From Bdellovibrionota bacterium (GTDB lineage: Bacteria; Bdellovibrionota; Bdellovibrionia; Bdellovibrionales; Bdellovibrionaceae), in assembly GCA_963170155.1 (NCBI GenBank), contig CAUJGP010000002.1, positions 1-64,000 on the forward strand: DNA of 64,000 nt. The letters run 5' to 3'. Positions 26,906 through 35,273 of this stretch are shown piece by piece; the first letter of the stretch is position 1; each line of letters opens with the position of its first letter. The notes beneath the pieces are model-generated. The model had not been told where the DNA came from. It saw nothing but the letters and a program-made list of their open reading frames with translations, and made no database searches. Both the position numbers and the translations under genes were made by a program.

Positions 26906-27776
26906 TTTGTTTTAACGCCTTATCGAATTGAAGTAACTCACGGTTCTGAGGCTCCCATAACAAGGATCGCTCTAATTCCCATCGAGCGAGTTGAAAACGA
27001 TCCAAATGAATGCAAAGTTCAATAAAAGCCAAACTCAGAGACACGTCGAAATAGCCATGATCAAAGTAAAACATCAATGCCTCAAGCGCCTCTTCAAGGG
27101 AGTTGTTTTTAACAGCCCATTGAGCCATTAAAAGTAAGGCCGTATTGTTTTTAGGATCACACTCTCTCGCTCTTAAAACACTCGCCCAAGCCATTTTAAA
27201 ATCTCCAAAAAGATGGTACGAAAGCGCCAGGCCCGTCCATGCAGAGGAGTGCCTTGGATCGACCTTAAGAGCGGCGCGAAATCGCTCAATAGCCATGGAA
27301 GAATCCGATTTCTGTAATTCTAATGTCCCTAAATTAACGAGCAGGGCTGCTGATTGTGTATTCAAAGAATAGGCCTTATGATAAAAATCCTCTGCGACTT
27401 CAATATTCTGGTTTTTGAGATAAATGTTTCCAATATTTTTATAAGCTTCAAATAATAAATCTGTTTGTAACGTCGGCAGCAAGAGGGCATCCAAATAACT
27501 TTCTCTGGCTTTCTCCTCTTCAGCTAACCCTTCACAGCTCCTAGCGTAATAAAAATGATTCTCAAAAGAATGGTACCGTGTTTTCAAATAATAAAAACAT
27601 TTCTGTGCTGATTCATAAGAAGCGCTTTTGAGATAGTTGTGTCCCAATTCAAAAATAAGCGCTTCATTATAATGATTTTTCTGTAAGGAACTGGCTAAAA
27701 TCGAATTAGCTAAATACATTTCATTATTTTTTATAAGGATTTGCCTTGCTGATTCCAAGTTTGAAATATCAGTCAT
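26895..27776 (-). CDS. TPR-repeat protein
   Basis: A 293-aa protein built of tetratricopeptide repeats from end to end (LGHNYLKSASYESAQKCFY, AYKNIGNIYLKNQNIEVAED, LVNLGTLELQKSDSSMAIE, AWTGLALSYHLFGDFKMAWA, LLLMAQWAVKNNSLEEALEA). No signal peptide or membrane segment, hence cytoplasmic. In flagellar gene regions such TPR proteins often precede glycosyltransferases and may present substrates. It starts 181 bases after the FliT-like gene and overlaps the next gene by 11 bases. Confidence 0.85.
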   Translation of the reverse strand: MTDISNLESARQILIKNNEMYLANSILASSLQKNHYNEALIFELGHNYLKSASYESAQKCFYYLKTRYHSFENHFYYARSCEGLAEEEKARESYLDALLLPTLQTDLLFEAYKNIGNIYLKNQNIEVAEDFYHKAYSLNTQSAALLVNLGTLELQKSDSSMAIERFRAALKVDPRHSSAWTGLALSYHLFGDFKMAWASVLRARECDPKNNTALLLMAQWAVKNNSLEEALEALMFYFDHGYFDVSLSLAFIELCIHLDRFQLARWELERSLLWEPQNRELLQFDKALKQNGY

Positions 27777-27917
27777 CTTTTCATTCCTTTCAAAACGTTA
27801 ACAAATCAAAGTCGTCTCATTGTCTATACAACAATGCCGTGATTCTTATCCAAAAACCGGATGGAAGTCGTGACTGTTTAATGACAGGTTCTTCCCTCAA
27901 TGATTCTTAAAGCAATC

Positions 27918-27957
27918 GAGATGCCAATAAGCCCAAACACCGGCTCATGGGCACCTC
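27918..27957 (-). terminator. Stem-loop after the FliT-like gene
   Basis: On the minus strand GAGGTGCC begins at the stop codon and pairs with GGCATCTC (8 bp, one G-T), enclosing an inner AGCC/GGCT stem. There is no T-run after it. It may be a leaky terminator or processing site that separates the flagellar chaperone genes from the glycosyltransferase unit. Confidence 0.35.
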
Positions 27958-28391
27958 TAAGCTTCTTCATCAATTTGATGGGAGCCAACCTTCGTTTTAT
28001 AGGAACTGACGTGTTTTTTATTTTTGCGCACGCTCTGAATATCTTTGATCAGAAGAGATTTTTCGCGATCAATAAGGGATAAAATTTCTAAATCTTTCTT
28101 TAAAATTTCTTGAGTCAGAACTTTCATTTCCACTTTGAGCAAATCCAAATGAGGGGCCTTGTTTTCAATGAAACGCTGGCTCCTCTGCTCTTTCTTAAAA
28201 TCTTCCGAAGTTTCCATATCCTCTATTTTTTGATCAATGTATTTTATAAGCTCAAGAAGACTCTCCCTTGAGTTATAAAAAGATTCAAGATGAGAAAAAT
28301 CATGGTTTTGAAAACGTTTTAACTCTACAGAGCCAAGTTGAGCGAATTCTGATAAAAAATGTTTTTTTTTCTTAAAGAGATCAAGGATCAT
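27957..28391 (-). CDS. FliT/FlgN-like flagellar chaperone candidate
   Basis: A 144-aa all-helical, highly charged protein. The last third (EILSLIDREKSLLIKDIQSV then RKNKKHVSSYK) resembles the end of FlgN/FliT-type export chaperones, where the final helix binds hook-associated or cap proteins. Position supports this: it follows fliS by 15 bases in the fliD-fliS unit, where fliT usually sits, and its expected client FliD is encoded two genes upstream. Start ATG. The identity as FliT rather than FlgN is by context; sequence of these chaperones is weakly conserved. Confidence 0.65.
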   Translation of the reverse strand: MILDLFKKKKHFLSEFAQLGSVELKRFQNHDFSHLESFYNSRESLLELIKYIDQKIEDMETSEDFKKEQRSQRFIENKAPHLDLLKVEMKVLTQEILKKDLEILSLIDREKSLLIKDIQSVRKNKKHVSSYKTKVGSHQIDEEA

Positions 28392-28406
28392 ATATTAAAG
28401 CCCTGA

Positions 28407-28841
28407 TTATTTTTTCGCATTAAGAACAGAGGCGGTTTCTTGAAAAACGGGTTCAGCCTCTTCACCCTTTTTGATTTTCTCTACCGCTTGAGTCCAAGCC
28501 TCATTTAAAGTTTCTAGGATTTTTAATGAATCATGAAGGTATTTGGGGTCACCCGTGATATTGGCTTTCGTCAATTGATCAGTGATAAATGTGTAGAGCT
28601 TCTCAAGATTTGCACTGATTTCGCCCCCGACTTTATGATCTAATGTATTATTGAGTTCCATAATAATATCGCAAGCTCTCCCGATATTTAAACCTCGCTC
28701 TGCGACGCTTTTATCGTCACACGCTTTTATCGCTCGCTTCACAAATTTTATAGCGCCTTCATACAACATCAATAAAATTTTTTCTTTGCTCGCACTTGTA
28801 ACAGCTGTGTTCTTGTATTTTTGATAAGCATTATTCTTCAT
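28407..28841 (-). CDS. fliS: Flagellar export chaperone FliS
   Basis: A 144-aa helical-bundle chaperone that binds the C-terminus of flagellin in the cytoplasm, prevents early polymerisation and delivers it to the export gate. The family hallmarks are present: start NAYQKYKNTAVTSASKEKIL, MLYEGAIKFVKRAIKA, and RACDIIMELNNTLDHKVGGE. An extended tail (EEAEPVFQETASVLNAKK) goes beyond the typical ~125-130 residues. It lies 111 bases downstream of fliD and just upstream of the FliT-like gene. The matching flagellin is encoded divergently about 2 kb away. Confidence 0.95.
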   Translation of the reverse strand: MKNNAYQKYKNTAVTSASKEKILLMLYEGAIKFVKRAIKACDDKSVAERGLNIGRACDIIMELNNTLDHKVGGEISANLEKLYTFITDQLTKANITGDPKYLHDSLKILETLNEAWTQAVEKIKKGEEAEPVFQETASVLNAKK

Positions 28842-28952
28842 GAATTAAGTACTCCTACCATTTCTTTTTATTATGTTTTCAAAAAATCTTCAAAACAAGG
28901 CTAGAACCTCTATAAATTAAAAGAGTTTATTTTTTTAATTAAAACTCTCTCA

Positions 28953-30338
28953 TTATCCCATTCCCATCTTTGGCGGGCCTCCAGCGCCCCCACTACCAAT
29001 GGCCGCAACAGCAGCTCCCTGCTGTTGAAGTTTTGACATCTTCTCTTCCAAATTGGCAAATTGACGGCGAAGAGCCTCTTCTTTTCGAGAGAGGGCTCTT
29101 TCTTTATTTTCAATCGATTTATTAATATTGTTGATCTTGTCTTGGAGGCCTTTTTTTCTGTTCGCCAAGGGACCAAAGGCTTGATTGGTAAAATTAGCCA
29201 TCTCTCTTTTTAAAGTGGGAACGAAGCCAATGGAAAAACCATCTCCCGCTAAGAAAACACCGACGTCTTTAGCATTGCTGGATAAAACGGCATCTAGTTT
29301 TTTCTTATCAAATTGCAAACTTCCATTTCTCTGAAAACTAATCCCAATATCACTCAATCTTTTAATAGAACCCGGAATCCCAAAGAGAGAGTTTTGCGCC
29401 AGGTTTCTCAATCTTGACTCAATGGAACGCAAAAGACTGTCACCACCAAGTGTTTTAGATGTATCTGATTTTTCATTCAAAGCATTCTGTTGCTGAATAA
29501 AACTAAAAACACCGTTCATCGCTTTAACAAATTCTTCAATTTTTCCGACAATGATCTCAGCGTCTTCTTTCACGCTGATATTGATTTCTCTTCCTGGAGC
29601 CGCTTGATGAAGTTCTAATGTAACACCAGGAATAATATCCCGAATCGTACTCTCGGCCACTTCGAACTCAAAGCCATCCACTTTTATCTTTCCGTTTTGA
29701 GCCTCCCTGGTTTTATCAAAATACAAATCTCGATCCCCATCTAACATATAAATTTTGGGAAAAGATACTTGTTGCTCATCTCCCGTGGATAGCCCTGAAA
29801 TCAAAATTTTAAATGGATTTTCTTTATCAGATCGATCTGTAATTACCGAAGCTCTCAATCCAACGCCGGCTTCGTTAATTGATTTGGCCATACCATCCAA
29901 CGTGGTATTTTTTCCGCTGATATAAACTTCTTTTGTACCCTCAGAAGTCTCAAACTTAATGTATCCGACACCCACTTCTGTGGTATCCCTGTCCGGAAAA
30001 CCATTCGTCACTGCCGATGCTTTTTGAGGAAGTTGCAAAACTTCCACGTTCCAAGATCCAGTCACGGGAGCCTCGGGGTCCGCCGTTCCCATCACCACAT
30101 TGGGATCACCACTGATCAATTTATTGTTCGTAAATCCACGAGTGCCCACCAGCTCAGCGATGGATTTATCAATATCCGTTATTTTAGTCTCTAAATCCTG
30201 CACGAGCTTCAGTCGTGTCTGTACCTTTTCTCGATTGGCTTCTTGATTTTGGATGGGAATACGTTCGGCCTCAATGATGGTTTCTACAATATTAGGAGGT
30301 AAACCTGAAGCCATACCTGTCATCCTGATCGCTGGCAT
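28953..30338 (-). CDS. fliD: Flagellar filament cap protein FliD (HAP2)
   Basis: A 461-aa protein that caps the growing flagellar filament and helps flagellin fold in place. N-terminal RMTGMASGLPPNIVETIIEA is the FliD_N opening, followed by the SGD...TRGFTNNKLISGDP region; the C-terminal FliD_C block is seen in FSFIQQQNALNEK, LRNLAQNSLFGIPG, SDIGISFQRNGSLQFDKKKL and the coiled-coil end. The final tail is glycine-rich (IGSGGAGGPPKMGMG) after a QQQGAAVAA stretch, which is unusual. Start ATG with CAGGAGG nine bases upstream. It is divergent from flagellin. Confidence 0.95.
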   Translation of the reverse strand: MPAIRMTGMASGLPPNIVETIIEAERIPIQNQEANREKVQTRLKLVQDLETKITDIDKSIAELVGTRGFTNNKLISGDPNVVMGTADPEAPVTGSWNVEVLQLPQKASAVTNGFPDRDTTEVGVGYIKFETSEGTKEVYISGKNTTLDGMAKSINEAGVGLRASVITDRSDKENPFKILISGLSTGDEQQVSFPKIYMLDGDRDLYFDKTREAQNGKIKVDGFEFEVAESTIRDIIPGVTLELHQAAPGREINISVKEDAEIIVGKIEEFVKAMNGVFSFIQQQNALNEKSDTSKTLGGDSLLRSIESRLRNLAQNSLFGIPGSIKRLSDIGISFQRNGSLQFDKKKLDAVLSSNAKDVGVFLAGDGFSIGFVPTLKREMANFTNQAFGPLANRKKGLQDKINNINKSIENKERALSRKEEALRRQFANLEEKMSKLQQQGAAVAAIGSGGAGGPPKMGMG

Positions 30339-30402
30339 GAAGAAGTCCTCCTGACGTCTTTAAAAAACCATCGTGCAACAATAACAACGATAAGGACAGT
30401 GT

Positions 30403-30431
30403 AAATTATTTTTATTGCAATAGCTCGTCAA
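30403..30431 (-). promoter_or_regulatory. Candidate sigma-70-type promoter for fliD
   Basis: Read on the minus strand: TTGACG (30431-30426), 17-base spacer, TAATTT (30408-30403), about 65 bases upstream of the fliD start. The -35 box is good, the -10 box weak. No sigma-28 or sigma-54 site was seen for fliD. Confidence 0.35.
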
Positions 30432-30468
30432 TAATCTGTCGCTGACAAATAGTCCATGTCGAAAATCA

Positions 30469-30504
30469 ACGACTATGGATTGATTCCTCTCAATCCATAG
30501 TCGT
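30469..30504. other. Perfect 15-bp inverted repeat between fliD and flagellin
   Basis: ACGACTATGGATTGA (30469-30483) and its exact reverse complement (30490-30504) are separated by TTCCTC. No T-run follows on either strand. It sits ~130 bases upstream of fliD and ~240 upstream of the flagellin promoter. It could insulate the two divergent units, act as an operator for a dimeric regulator, or be a non-coding RNA stem. Nothing else in the 30339-30744 gap looks coding. Confidence 0.6.
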
Positions 30505-30744
30505 GAGGCGCTTCTTACGTCGAGAAGGGATCTGACTAAATACTCGCTTTTTTTATTTTCACAGCCTTTGTCCCATCTGGTCTAACTCTACCTCGATGAG
30601 ACAATAGAAGAGCCGCTGCCCACTCCGGTTGTTAGTCTTAAATTTTACGACTTTTGTCGCGATCAAAACCCCACCTTTGATCACTTTTTCTCCGTCTTTT
30701 GTCTGGTTTGTATCTGAGGTTTGTCTAGATTTCCGTTCCACGAC

Positions 30745-30771
30745 TAAAGCTGCACGAGACCTCGCCGATGG
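30745..30771 (+). promoter_or_regulatory. Sigma-28 (FliA) promoter of the flagellin gene
   Basis: TAAAGCTG at 30745-30752, exactly 11 bases, then GCCGATGG at 30764-30771. This matches the FliA consensus TAAAGTTT-N11-GCCGATAA in spacing and in 11 of 16 box positions, including the whole TAAAG and GCCGAT cores. Transcription would start near 30778 and give a leader of about 100 bases. Confidence 0.75.
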
Positions 30772-30783
30772 ATAGTTCAGCCA

Positions 30784-30802
30784 CGCAGAAATTATCTCTG
30801 CG
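30784..30802 (+). other. Hairpin in the flagellin leader
   Basis: CGCAGA-AATTATC-TCTGCG, a perfect 6-bp stem at the very 5' end of the predicted flagellin mRNA. 5' hairpins of this sort can protect abundant mRNAs from decay. The ribosome binding site (GGGAGG, about 30867) is well outside it. Confidence 0.45.
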
Positions 30803-30876
30803 AAATGCCGATGGGGCAAAAGTCAGAAGGGTACTGACCTAGCCTCTTAACTTACACGACCAATAGGGAGGTCACC

Positions 30877-31710
30877 ATGGGAATGAGAATTTCAACAAAC
30901 GTAGCATCTGTTAACGCTCAACGAAGTATGGTTGGAGCGCAAAGAGACATCCAAAAAAGCTTTGCTCAGCTCTCCAGCGGAAATCGCATCACAAAAGCTG
31001 CCGATGATGCCGCTGGTTTAAGTATCAGTGAAGGACTCAAAGCCAATTCACGCAGTATTCAACAAGCCATCCGAAATAGTAACGATGGAATCTCCATGGT
31101 CCAAGTAGCCGAAGGAGGACTCAACGAAATTTCTAATATCATGACACGATTGAGAGAGTTGGGAATTCAAGCCGCTTCAGACACTGTTGGCGAAAAAGAG
31201 CGTGGATTTATCAATAACGAAGTCGTTCAGCTTGTGAGCGAAGCGGATAGAATCGCAAAAACCACGCGCTTTGGTGGCGTCAATTTGATTGATGGCACTG
31301 GAGTTCAATTTGATTTTCAAGTGGGGATTTTTAACAACGCAGAATTAGATAGAATCTCTTACAATGCAGAACACACGAATGCCACCGTAGACAATTTGGG
31401 CATCGATGGACTTAATTTCTCGACGAAAGAAGGCGCTCAAGAAGCTCTCACTTTGATCGACGAAGCTCAGGTTCGCACCAACGGTTTCAGAGCTGATCTC
31501 GGCGCTCTCCAAAATAGACTTTCCTCAACCGTTGACAATTTAGCTGTCAGTTATGAAAACATTCTTGCGGCCAATTCTCGCATCCGAGACACTGACGTCG
31601 CTTCAGCTTCCGCTGAACTGACCCGTAACAATATTTTATTGAATGCATCCGTCAGCACTTTAGCCCAGGCGAATGCAGCTCCACAAATGGCATTAAAATT
31701 AATTGGATAA
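30877..31710 (+). CDS. fliC: Flagellin
   Basis: A 277-aa flagellin, the filament subunit exported through the flagellar type III system. N-terminal D0/D1 (MGMRISTNVASVNAQRSM then FAQLSSGNRITKAADDAAGL) and C-terminal D1/D0 (ADLGALQNRLSSTVDNLAVS ... RDTDVASASAELTRN ... LAQANAAPQMALKLIG) are complete; the variable D2/D3 part is almost absent, giving the short flagellin typical of Bdellovibrio. GGGAGG lies 6 bases before the ATG and a FliA promoter lies 106 bases upstream. No further flagellin paralogue is in the window. Confidence 0.97.
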   Translation: MGMRISTNVASVNAQRSMVGAQRDIQKSFAQLSSGNRITKAADDAAGLSISEGLKANSRSIQQAIRNSNDGISMVQVAEGGLNEISNIMTRLRELGIQAASDTVGEKERGFINNEVVQLVSEADRIAKTTRFGGVNLIDGTGVQFDFQVGIFNNAELDRISYNAEHTNATVDNLGIDGLNFSTKEGAQEALTLIDEAQVRTNGFRADLGALQNRLSSTVDNLAVSYENILAANSRIRDTDVASASAELTRNNILLNASVSTLAQANAAPQMALKLIG

Positions 31711-31724
31711 AGTTTTGAACCCAT

Positions 31725-31750
31725 AGATCCGAAGATAAACCCATGGATCT
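31725..31750 (+). promoter_or_regulatory. Inverted repeat around the flaG start codon
   Basis: AGATCC (31725-31730) and GGATCT (31745-31750) flank the flaG ATG (31743-31745), placing the start codon at the loop edge. Such a stem could lower flaG translation relative to flagellin. Six base pairs only, so chance is possible. Confidence 0.3.
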
Positions 31751-32117
31751 AAAAGGCATTGGCAAACCAATTGACCCTCTCCTCACAACCAATCGGGAGA
31801 GGGTTGAACGGTCCATCAACTCAGAAAAATCATCGGACCGTGAGGGTAACGGTCAATCAGCCTTTGGTGGAAATGAACAACAACATCCACCAATGACCGA
31901 AGAACAATTTCAACAAGCGTTGGAACATTTGCGAAATCTGCCAGTAGTGAAAGATCATCAGCTTGAAGTCGTTACAGAAATAAGAGAAGAAAAACGCGTG
32001 ATCATTCTCAAGGAACCTTCAGGAAAAGTGATTCGTCGTATTATGGAAAACGAACTCTGGAGCCTCCAAGGCGTCAAAGATACTGAAAAAGGCCAACTCT
32101 TGCGTCGTTCCGCTTAA
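31743..32117 (+). CDS. flaG: FlaG-family protein
   Basis: A 124-aa protein with an N-terminal disordered half and a C-terminal FlaG domain (NLPVVKDHQLEVVTEIREEK, VIILKEPSGKVIRRI). FlaG proteins are encoded beside flagellin in many bacteria and affect filament length; the biochemical role is not settled. It starts 32 bases after the flagellin stop and is surely cotranscribed from the sigma-28 promoter. The typical domain end of IP at the membrane-proximal tip is here RRIMENELW. There is no recognisable ribosome binding site, which fits low expression. Confidence 0.85.
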   Translation: MDLKGIGKPIDPLLTTNRERVERSINSEKSSDREGNGQSAFGGNEQQHPPMTEEQFQQALEHLRNLPVVKDHQLEVVTEIREEKRVIILKEPSGKVIRRIMENELWSLQGVKDTEKGQLLRRSA

Positions 32118-32327
32118 AAAAGCGCAGATTTTGATTTATTCTCATCTCGTGCATTATTTCCATCTTTTCACTCTCAACCTCTCAAATAATTTCTATTTTC
32201 TCTTGCAACTCTCGATCAGTATGGCACATTAAAGAAGTCTCATAAGAAAGATAAAGTTGGCGACACCGAAAAGAGTTTCGCAATAGAAGTGAATTGATTT
32301 AACAAAACCTATCCACGGAGGTTAATA

Positions 32328-32756
32328 ATGGATACAAAAAAAGTTATAGAAACACTCAATACAATCCTGGAATGTGAACTTGCAGGCGTGGTTCGTTATA
32401 CTCACTATTCTTTAATGATCTTTGGTCATAATAGAATTCCCATTGTTCACTGGCTCCGTGAACAAGCCAAAGAATCTCTTGATCACGCAGCTGTAGCGGG
32501 AGAGCATATCACGACTCTGGGAGGACACCCCAGCCTTAAAATAGGCAAACTTACTGAAACACATAAACACTCCATCAATGATATTCTGACAGAAAGCTTG
32601 TCACACGAAGAAGCCCAACTTGAAAATCTTAAAAAACTTCTGAAATTAACAGAAGGTGAATCCATTTATCTTGAAGAATACGCTCGAGAAATGATTTGCG
32701 AAGAAGAGGCCCATGTTGCAGAAGTTCAAAAAATGATGAGATCCCAACCCAAATAA
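32328..32756 (+). CDS. Ferritin-like (bacterioferritin-type) protein
   Basis: A 142-aa four-helix protein of the ferritin superfamily. The di-iron ligands of the bacterioferritin type can be placed: Glu in ECELAGVVRYTHYS, E...H in KESLDHAAVAGEHI, Glu in SHEEAQLE and E..H in ICEEEAHVAE. The LGGHP loop also fits. Expected role is iron storage or peroxide detoxification in the cytoplasm. It is slightly shorter than standard bacterioferritin (~155 aa) and no haem-binding Met is evident at the usual place. GGAGG is six bases upstream of the ATG. A strong terminator follows. Confidence 0.88.
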   Translation: MDTKKVIETLNTILECELAGVVRYTHYSLMIFGHNRIPIVHWLREQAKESLDHAAVAGEHITTLGGHPSLKIGKLTETHKHSINDILTESLSHEEAQLENLKKLLKLTEGESIYLEEYAREMICEEEAHVAEVQKMMRSQPK

Positions 32757-32781
32757 TCTCTCTCCAATGTACTGGAGATTC

Positions 32782-32836
32782 AAATGCCTTGTGACACTGG
32801 ATTCTTCTCAAGAAGACTCAGGGTCACAAGGCATTT
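32782..32836 (+). terminator. Strong intrinsic terminator after the ferritin-like gene
   Basis: AAATGCCTTGTGAC (32782-32795) pairs perfectly over 14 bp with 32823-32836; the loop holds a small inner TTCTT/AAGAA stem, and AATTTTTATTT follows. It lies between convergent genes and may also serve the slipin gene on the minus strand. Confidence 0.85.
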
Positions 32837-32901
32837 AATTTTTATTTCAAATTCACCACTCACGCTACACCATAGCGGTTGAGTTGATATCGTAACAGCG
32901 G

Positions 32902-33660
32902 TTATTTAAGAGTCTGCCCCTGTTGGTTTTCCAAAAGTGGCTTGATGATATCCAGAGGTAACGGAAAAATAATTGTGTTTGTCTTATCACCCGCAATCTC
33001 TGTTAAGGTTTGCAAATAAGCCAATTGCAATGCTGAAGGTGAACCTGCCAATGTCAATGAAGCCTCTTGGAGCTTTTGAGCTCTCTGCACTTCCCCTTCC
33101 GCACTAATGACTTTAGCTCGACGTTCACGCTCTGCCTCAGCCTCTCGTGCCATCGCTCTCTGCATCTCTTTCGGTAAATCAATTTGTTTGACTTCAACCA
33201 TCGTCACTTTAATTCCCCAAGCTTCTGTATGACGGTCAAGAATGTCCTGAAGAGCGGCGTTGATTCGATCTCTATGCACAAGAACTTCATCCAATTGATA
33301 TTGCCCCATGACGGAACGCAAAGTTGTTTGCGCTAACTGACTGGTTGCAAAATAGTAATTTTCAACTTTTGTAATAGCCTCCATAGGAGACATCACTTTA
33401 AAATAGACTACCGCATTGACGTGCATACTCACGTTATCCTTGGTAATGACATCCTGAGGCTGAACATCCATGGTAACAGTTCGTGTGTCTAATTTGATAA
33501 TCCGTTCAAGAAACGGAATAAGGATGATCAGACCCGGCCCTCTCACTCCCACCGCTTTTCCTAAGCGCAAAACCACTCCACGCTCCCAATCATTGAGGAT
33601 TTTAATCATCGAGGTCAAAATAATCAGTATTAAAACAGCAATCGAAATCATAAACTCCAT
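32902..33660 (-). CDS. Slipin (SPFH/Band 7, stomatin-like protein)
   Basis: A 252-aa membrane protein of the stomatin/slipin group. One N-terminal membrane segment ([20 protein letters not shown]), then the SPFH domain starting with [40 protein letters not shown], and a coiled-coil end with the [20 protein letters not shown] signature. Slipins form membrane microdomain oligomers and are paired with NfeD proteases that cleave their hydrophobic C-terminal region (here LQLAYLQTL and [10 protein letters not shown]). The nfeD gene lies upstream on the same strand, 207 bases away. Start ATG with AAGGAG six bases upstream. Confidence 0.94.
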   Translation of the reverse strand: MEFMISIAVLILIILTSMIKILNDWERGVVLRLGKAVGVRGPGLIILIPFLERIIKLDTRTVTMDVQPQDVITKDNVSMHVNAVVYFKVMSPMEAITKVENYYFATSQLAQTTLRSVMGQYQLDEVLVHRDRINAALQDILDRHTEAWGIKVTMVEVKQIDLPKEMQRAMAREAEAERERRAKVISAEGEVQRAQKLQEASLTLAGSPSALQLAYLQTLTEIAGDKTNTIIFPLPLDIIKPLLENQQGQTLK

Positions 33661-33867
33661 AACATTCTCCTTTTATTTGGTCCGTTGATAAAAATCTTTA
33701 AGCGTATTCTTAATTCATTCTGCTTCAAATACGCTGTTATAGGGAAACCCATAACAAAATCCCGCAAAAACATCTATAGCAAATCACAACAAAAAATAAA
33801 AAGGCCCATGAATCGCTGTTGCAAGAGCAATTCATTAAGCCCCTCCCTCAGAAGCAAACCCTTATCA

Positions 33868-35169
33868 TCATTCTTTTCTGACTTTTAATATTAAACCGTG
33901 GCGCTCTATAACCCTAATGGAATCATGAATTTGAAGTTCAACATCAGAATTAAAACGCCAAATTTCTCCCAAAATCATAACCTGTCCGGAACGTCCCCCT
34001 AAATCCACCGAATGGACTTTTCCTGGAGTGCTTTTCAAATCCTCATCGGCATCTCGACTTTTGAATCGCAATGTCCGAAGAGCTAAAGCACCAATACCTA
34101 GAAAAAATAATCCCAGTACTCCTACCACAGTCAAAATAAGGGATAAAGGAAGCGTATAACCTGAAACATTTGCATCAAATAAAAACAAACTCCCAACAAA
34201 TAGTGACACAAGCCCCCCGATTCCTAATGCACCAAAGCTCGGTACAAACAACTCTGCAATCAAAAAGATAATACCCAATAAAATTAAGGCAAGTCCACCC
34301 CAAGCCACATTTAATTTATGAAAAGCTATTAAAGAGAGCACAAAACCAATGCCCCCCAACACCCCAGGAACAATCAAACCTGGATTTGAGATTTCGAGGT
34401 ACAAAAGAGCTAAGCTCCCCATAAATAACAAATACGCAAATTCAGGATCCGCAATAAAGTCTAACACTTTATATCGCATATCCTGTGGAAACTCCGTCAA
34501 GGTATGAATAGCCACTGAATGGATCTCCTGGTCTTTCATTTGCACCTTACGATGAGCGGATTGTTCTAAAAAGTCAGTTTCATTCTTTGCCAAAATATCT
34601 AAGGCTCCTATCTTATGAGCCTCTTCAGAGCTTAAAGCTTTTCCTTCAGTCACAATCTCTCTTGAAAACTTAAGATTCCGATTGCGAAGTTTAGTAATAC
34701 CCTCTAACAAGCTCACGGTGTCATTGACCATCTTATTTCTTAAATCTTCGGAAGTCTTGTCTCCAGATCCTAGCAATACGGGAGTTGCCGCGCCAAGATT
34801 GGTTGTCGGAAGCCCTCCGTTCACATGACAAGCTTGTAAAATAATCGCTCCCGCACTTCCTGCATGCCCGCCACTGGGAGTAATTAAACACAAATATGGA
34901 ACAGATGAAGCGAGAATATTTTCGATAATCAATCGAGTGCTCTGAAGACTTCCTCCGGGAGTGTTAACTCGTAAATAAATCGCCTCACACCCCAATTCTT
35001 TAGCTCTGCTTTGCGCTCGTTCGAGATAATCCAAAGTGGAAGCACTAATAACACCATTGATACTCAAACCCAGAGTGCAGGAAGCCATCCCTTTCTGAGA
35101 AAAACCAATGACAATCAGGAGACAAAAAATACAACTAAGCCATATACAATGCTTGACCCTCATGACCAT
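33868..35169 (-). CDS. NfeD-family membrane serine protease (ClpP class)
   Basis: A 433-aa long-form NfeD. Signal peptide (RVKHCIWLSCIFCLLIVIGF), then a ClpP-class serine protease domain: YLRVNTPGGSLQSTR, and SGGHAGSAGAIILQA with the nucleophile Ser in GSAG; the general-base Lys is expected in the TEGKALSSEEAHKIG region or just before. A block of four or five membrane helices follows (FAYLLFMGSLALLYLEI, GLIVPGVLGGIGFVLSLIA, GGLALILLGIIFLIAELFV), and a C-terminal OB-like NfeD domain (SGQVMILGEIWRFNS). It processes the slipin partner in studied systems. Start ATG at 35169 with GAGGTG five bases upstream. Confidence 0.93.
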   Translation of the reverse strand: MVMRVKHCIWLSCIFCLLIVIGFSQKGMASCTLGLSINGVISASTLDYLERAQSRAKELGCEAIYLRVNTPGGSLQSTRLIIENILASSVPYLCLITPSGGHAGSAGAIILQACHVNGGLPTTNLGAATPVLLGSGDKTSEDLRNKMVNDTVSLLEGITKLRNRNLKFSREIVTEGKALSSEEAHKIGALDILAKNETDFLEQSAHRKVQMKDQEIHSVAIHTLTEFPQDMRYKVLDFIADPEFAYLLFMGSLALLYLEISNPGLIVPGVLGGIGFVLSLIAFHKLNVAWGGLALILLGIIFLIAELFVPSFGALGIGGLVSLFVGSLFLFDANVSGYTLPLSLILTVVGVLGLFFLGIGALALRTLRFKSRDADEDLKSTPGKVHSVDLGGRSGQVMILGEIWRFNSDVELQIHDSIRVIERHGLILKVRKE

Positions 35170-35248
35170 AAAAACACCTCGCAGGAACTTTCCATATAAT
35201 CAAGATCAAGGCTTACTGCCAAGAAAATAAAGGCTTTGCTTGAGGAAT

Positions 35249-35273
35249 AAAAAACCAAAGGACAGAATGTCCT
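35249..35273 (-). terminator. Candidate intrinsic terminator upstream of nfeD
   Basis: On the minus strand AGGACA-TTC-TGTCCT (6-bp stem) is followed by TTGGTTTTTTATT. It would end transcription of whatever lies at 35.3-36 kb before nfeD, including the small peptide gene at 35770-35901. Confidence 0.45.

Noticed and set aside
30559-30819. An 86-codon minus-strand ORF upstream of flagellin
   Set aside because: It overlaps the sigma-28 promoter and leader of flagellin, has no ribosome binding site and a composition unlike a protein.
32240-32270. TAAAGTTGG followed by CCGAAAA upstream of the ferritin-like gene as a sigma-28 promoter
   Set aside because: The spacing between the two boxes is several bases too short.
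33701-33735. An 8-bp inverted repeat between nfeD and slipin as a terminator
   Set aside because: The loop is 19 bases and the T-run weak; the two genes are a known functional pair and may be read through.
32980-33860. Overlapping small plus-strand ORFs within the slipin/NfeD region
   Set aside because: They are shadows of the minus-strand genes or low-complexity stretches without start signals.
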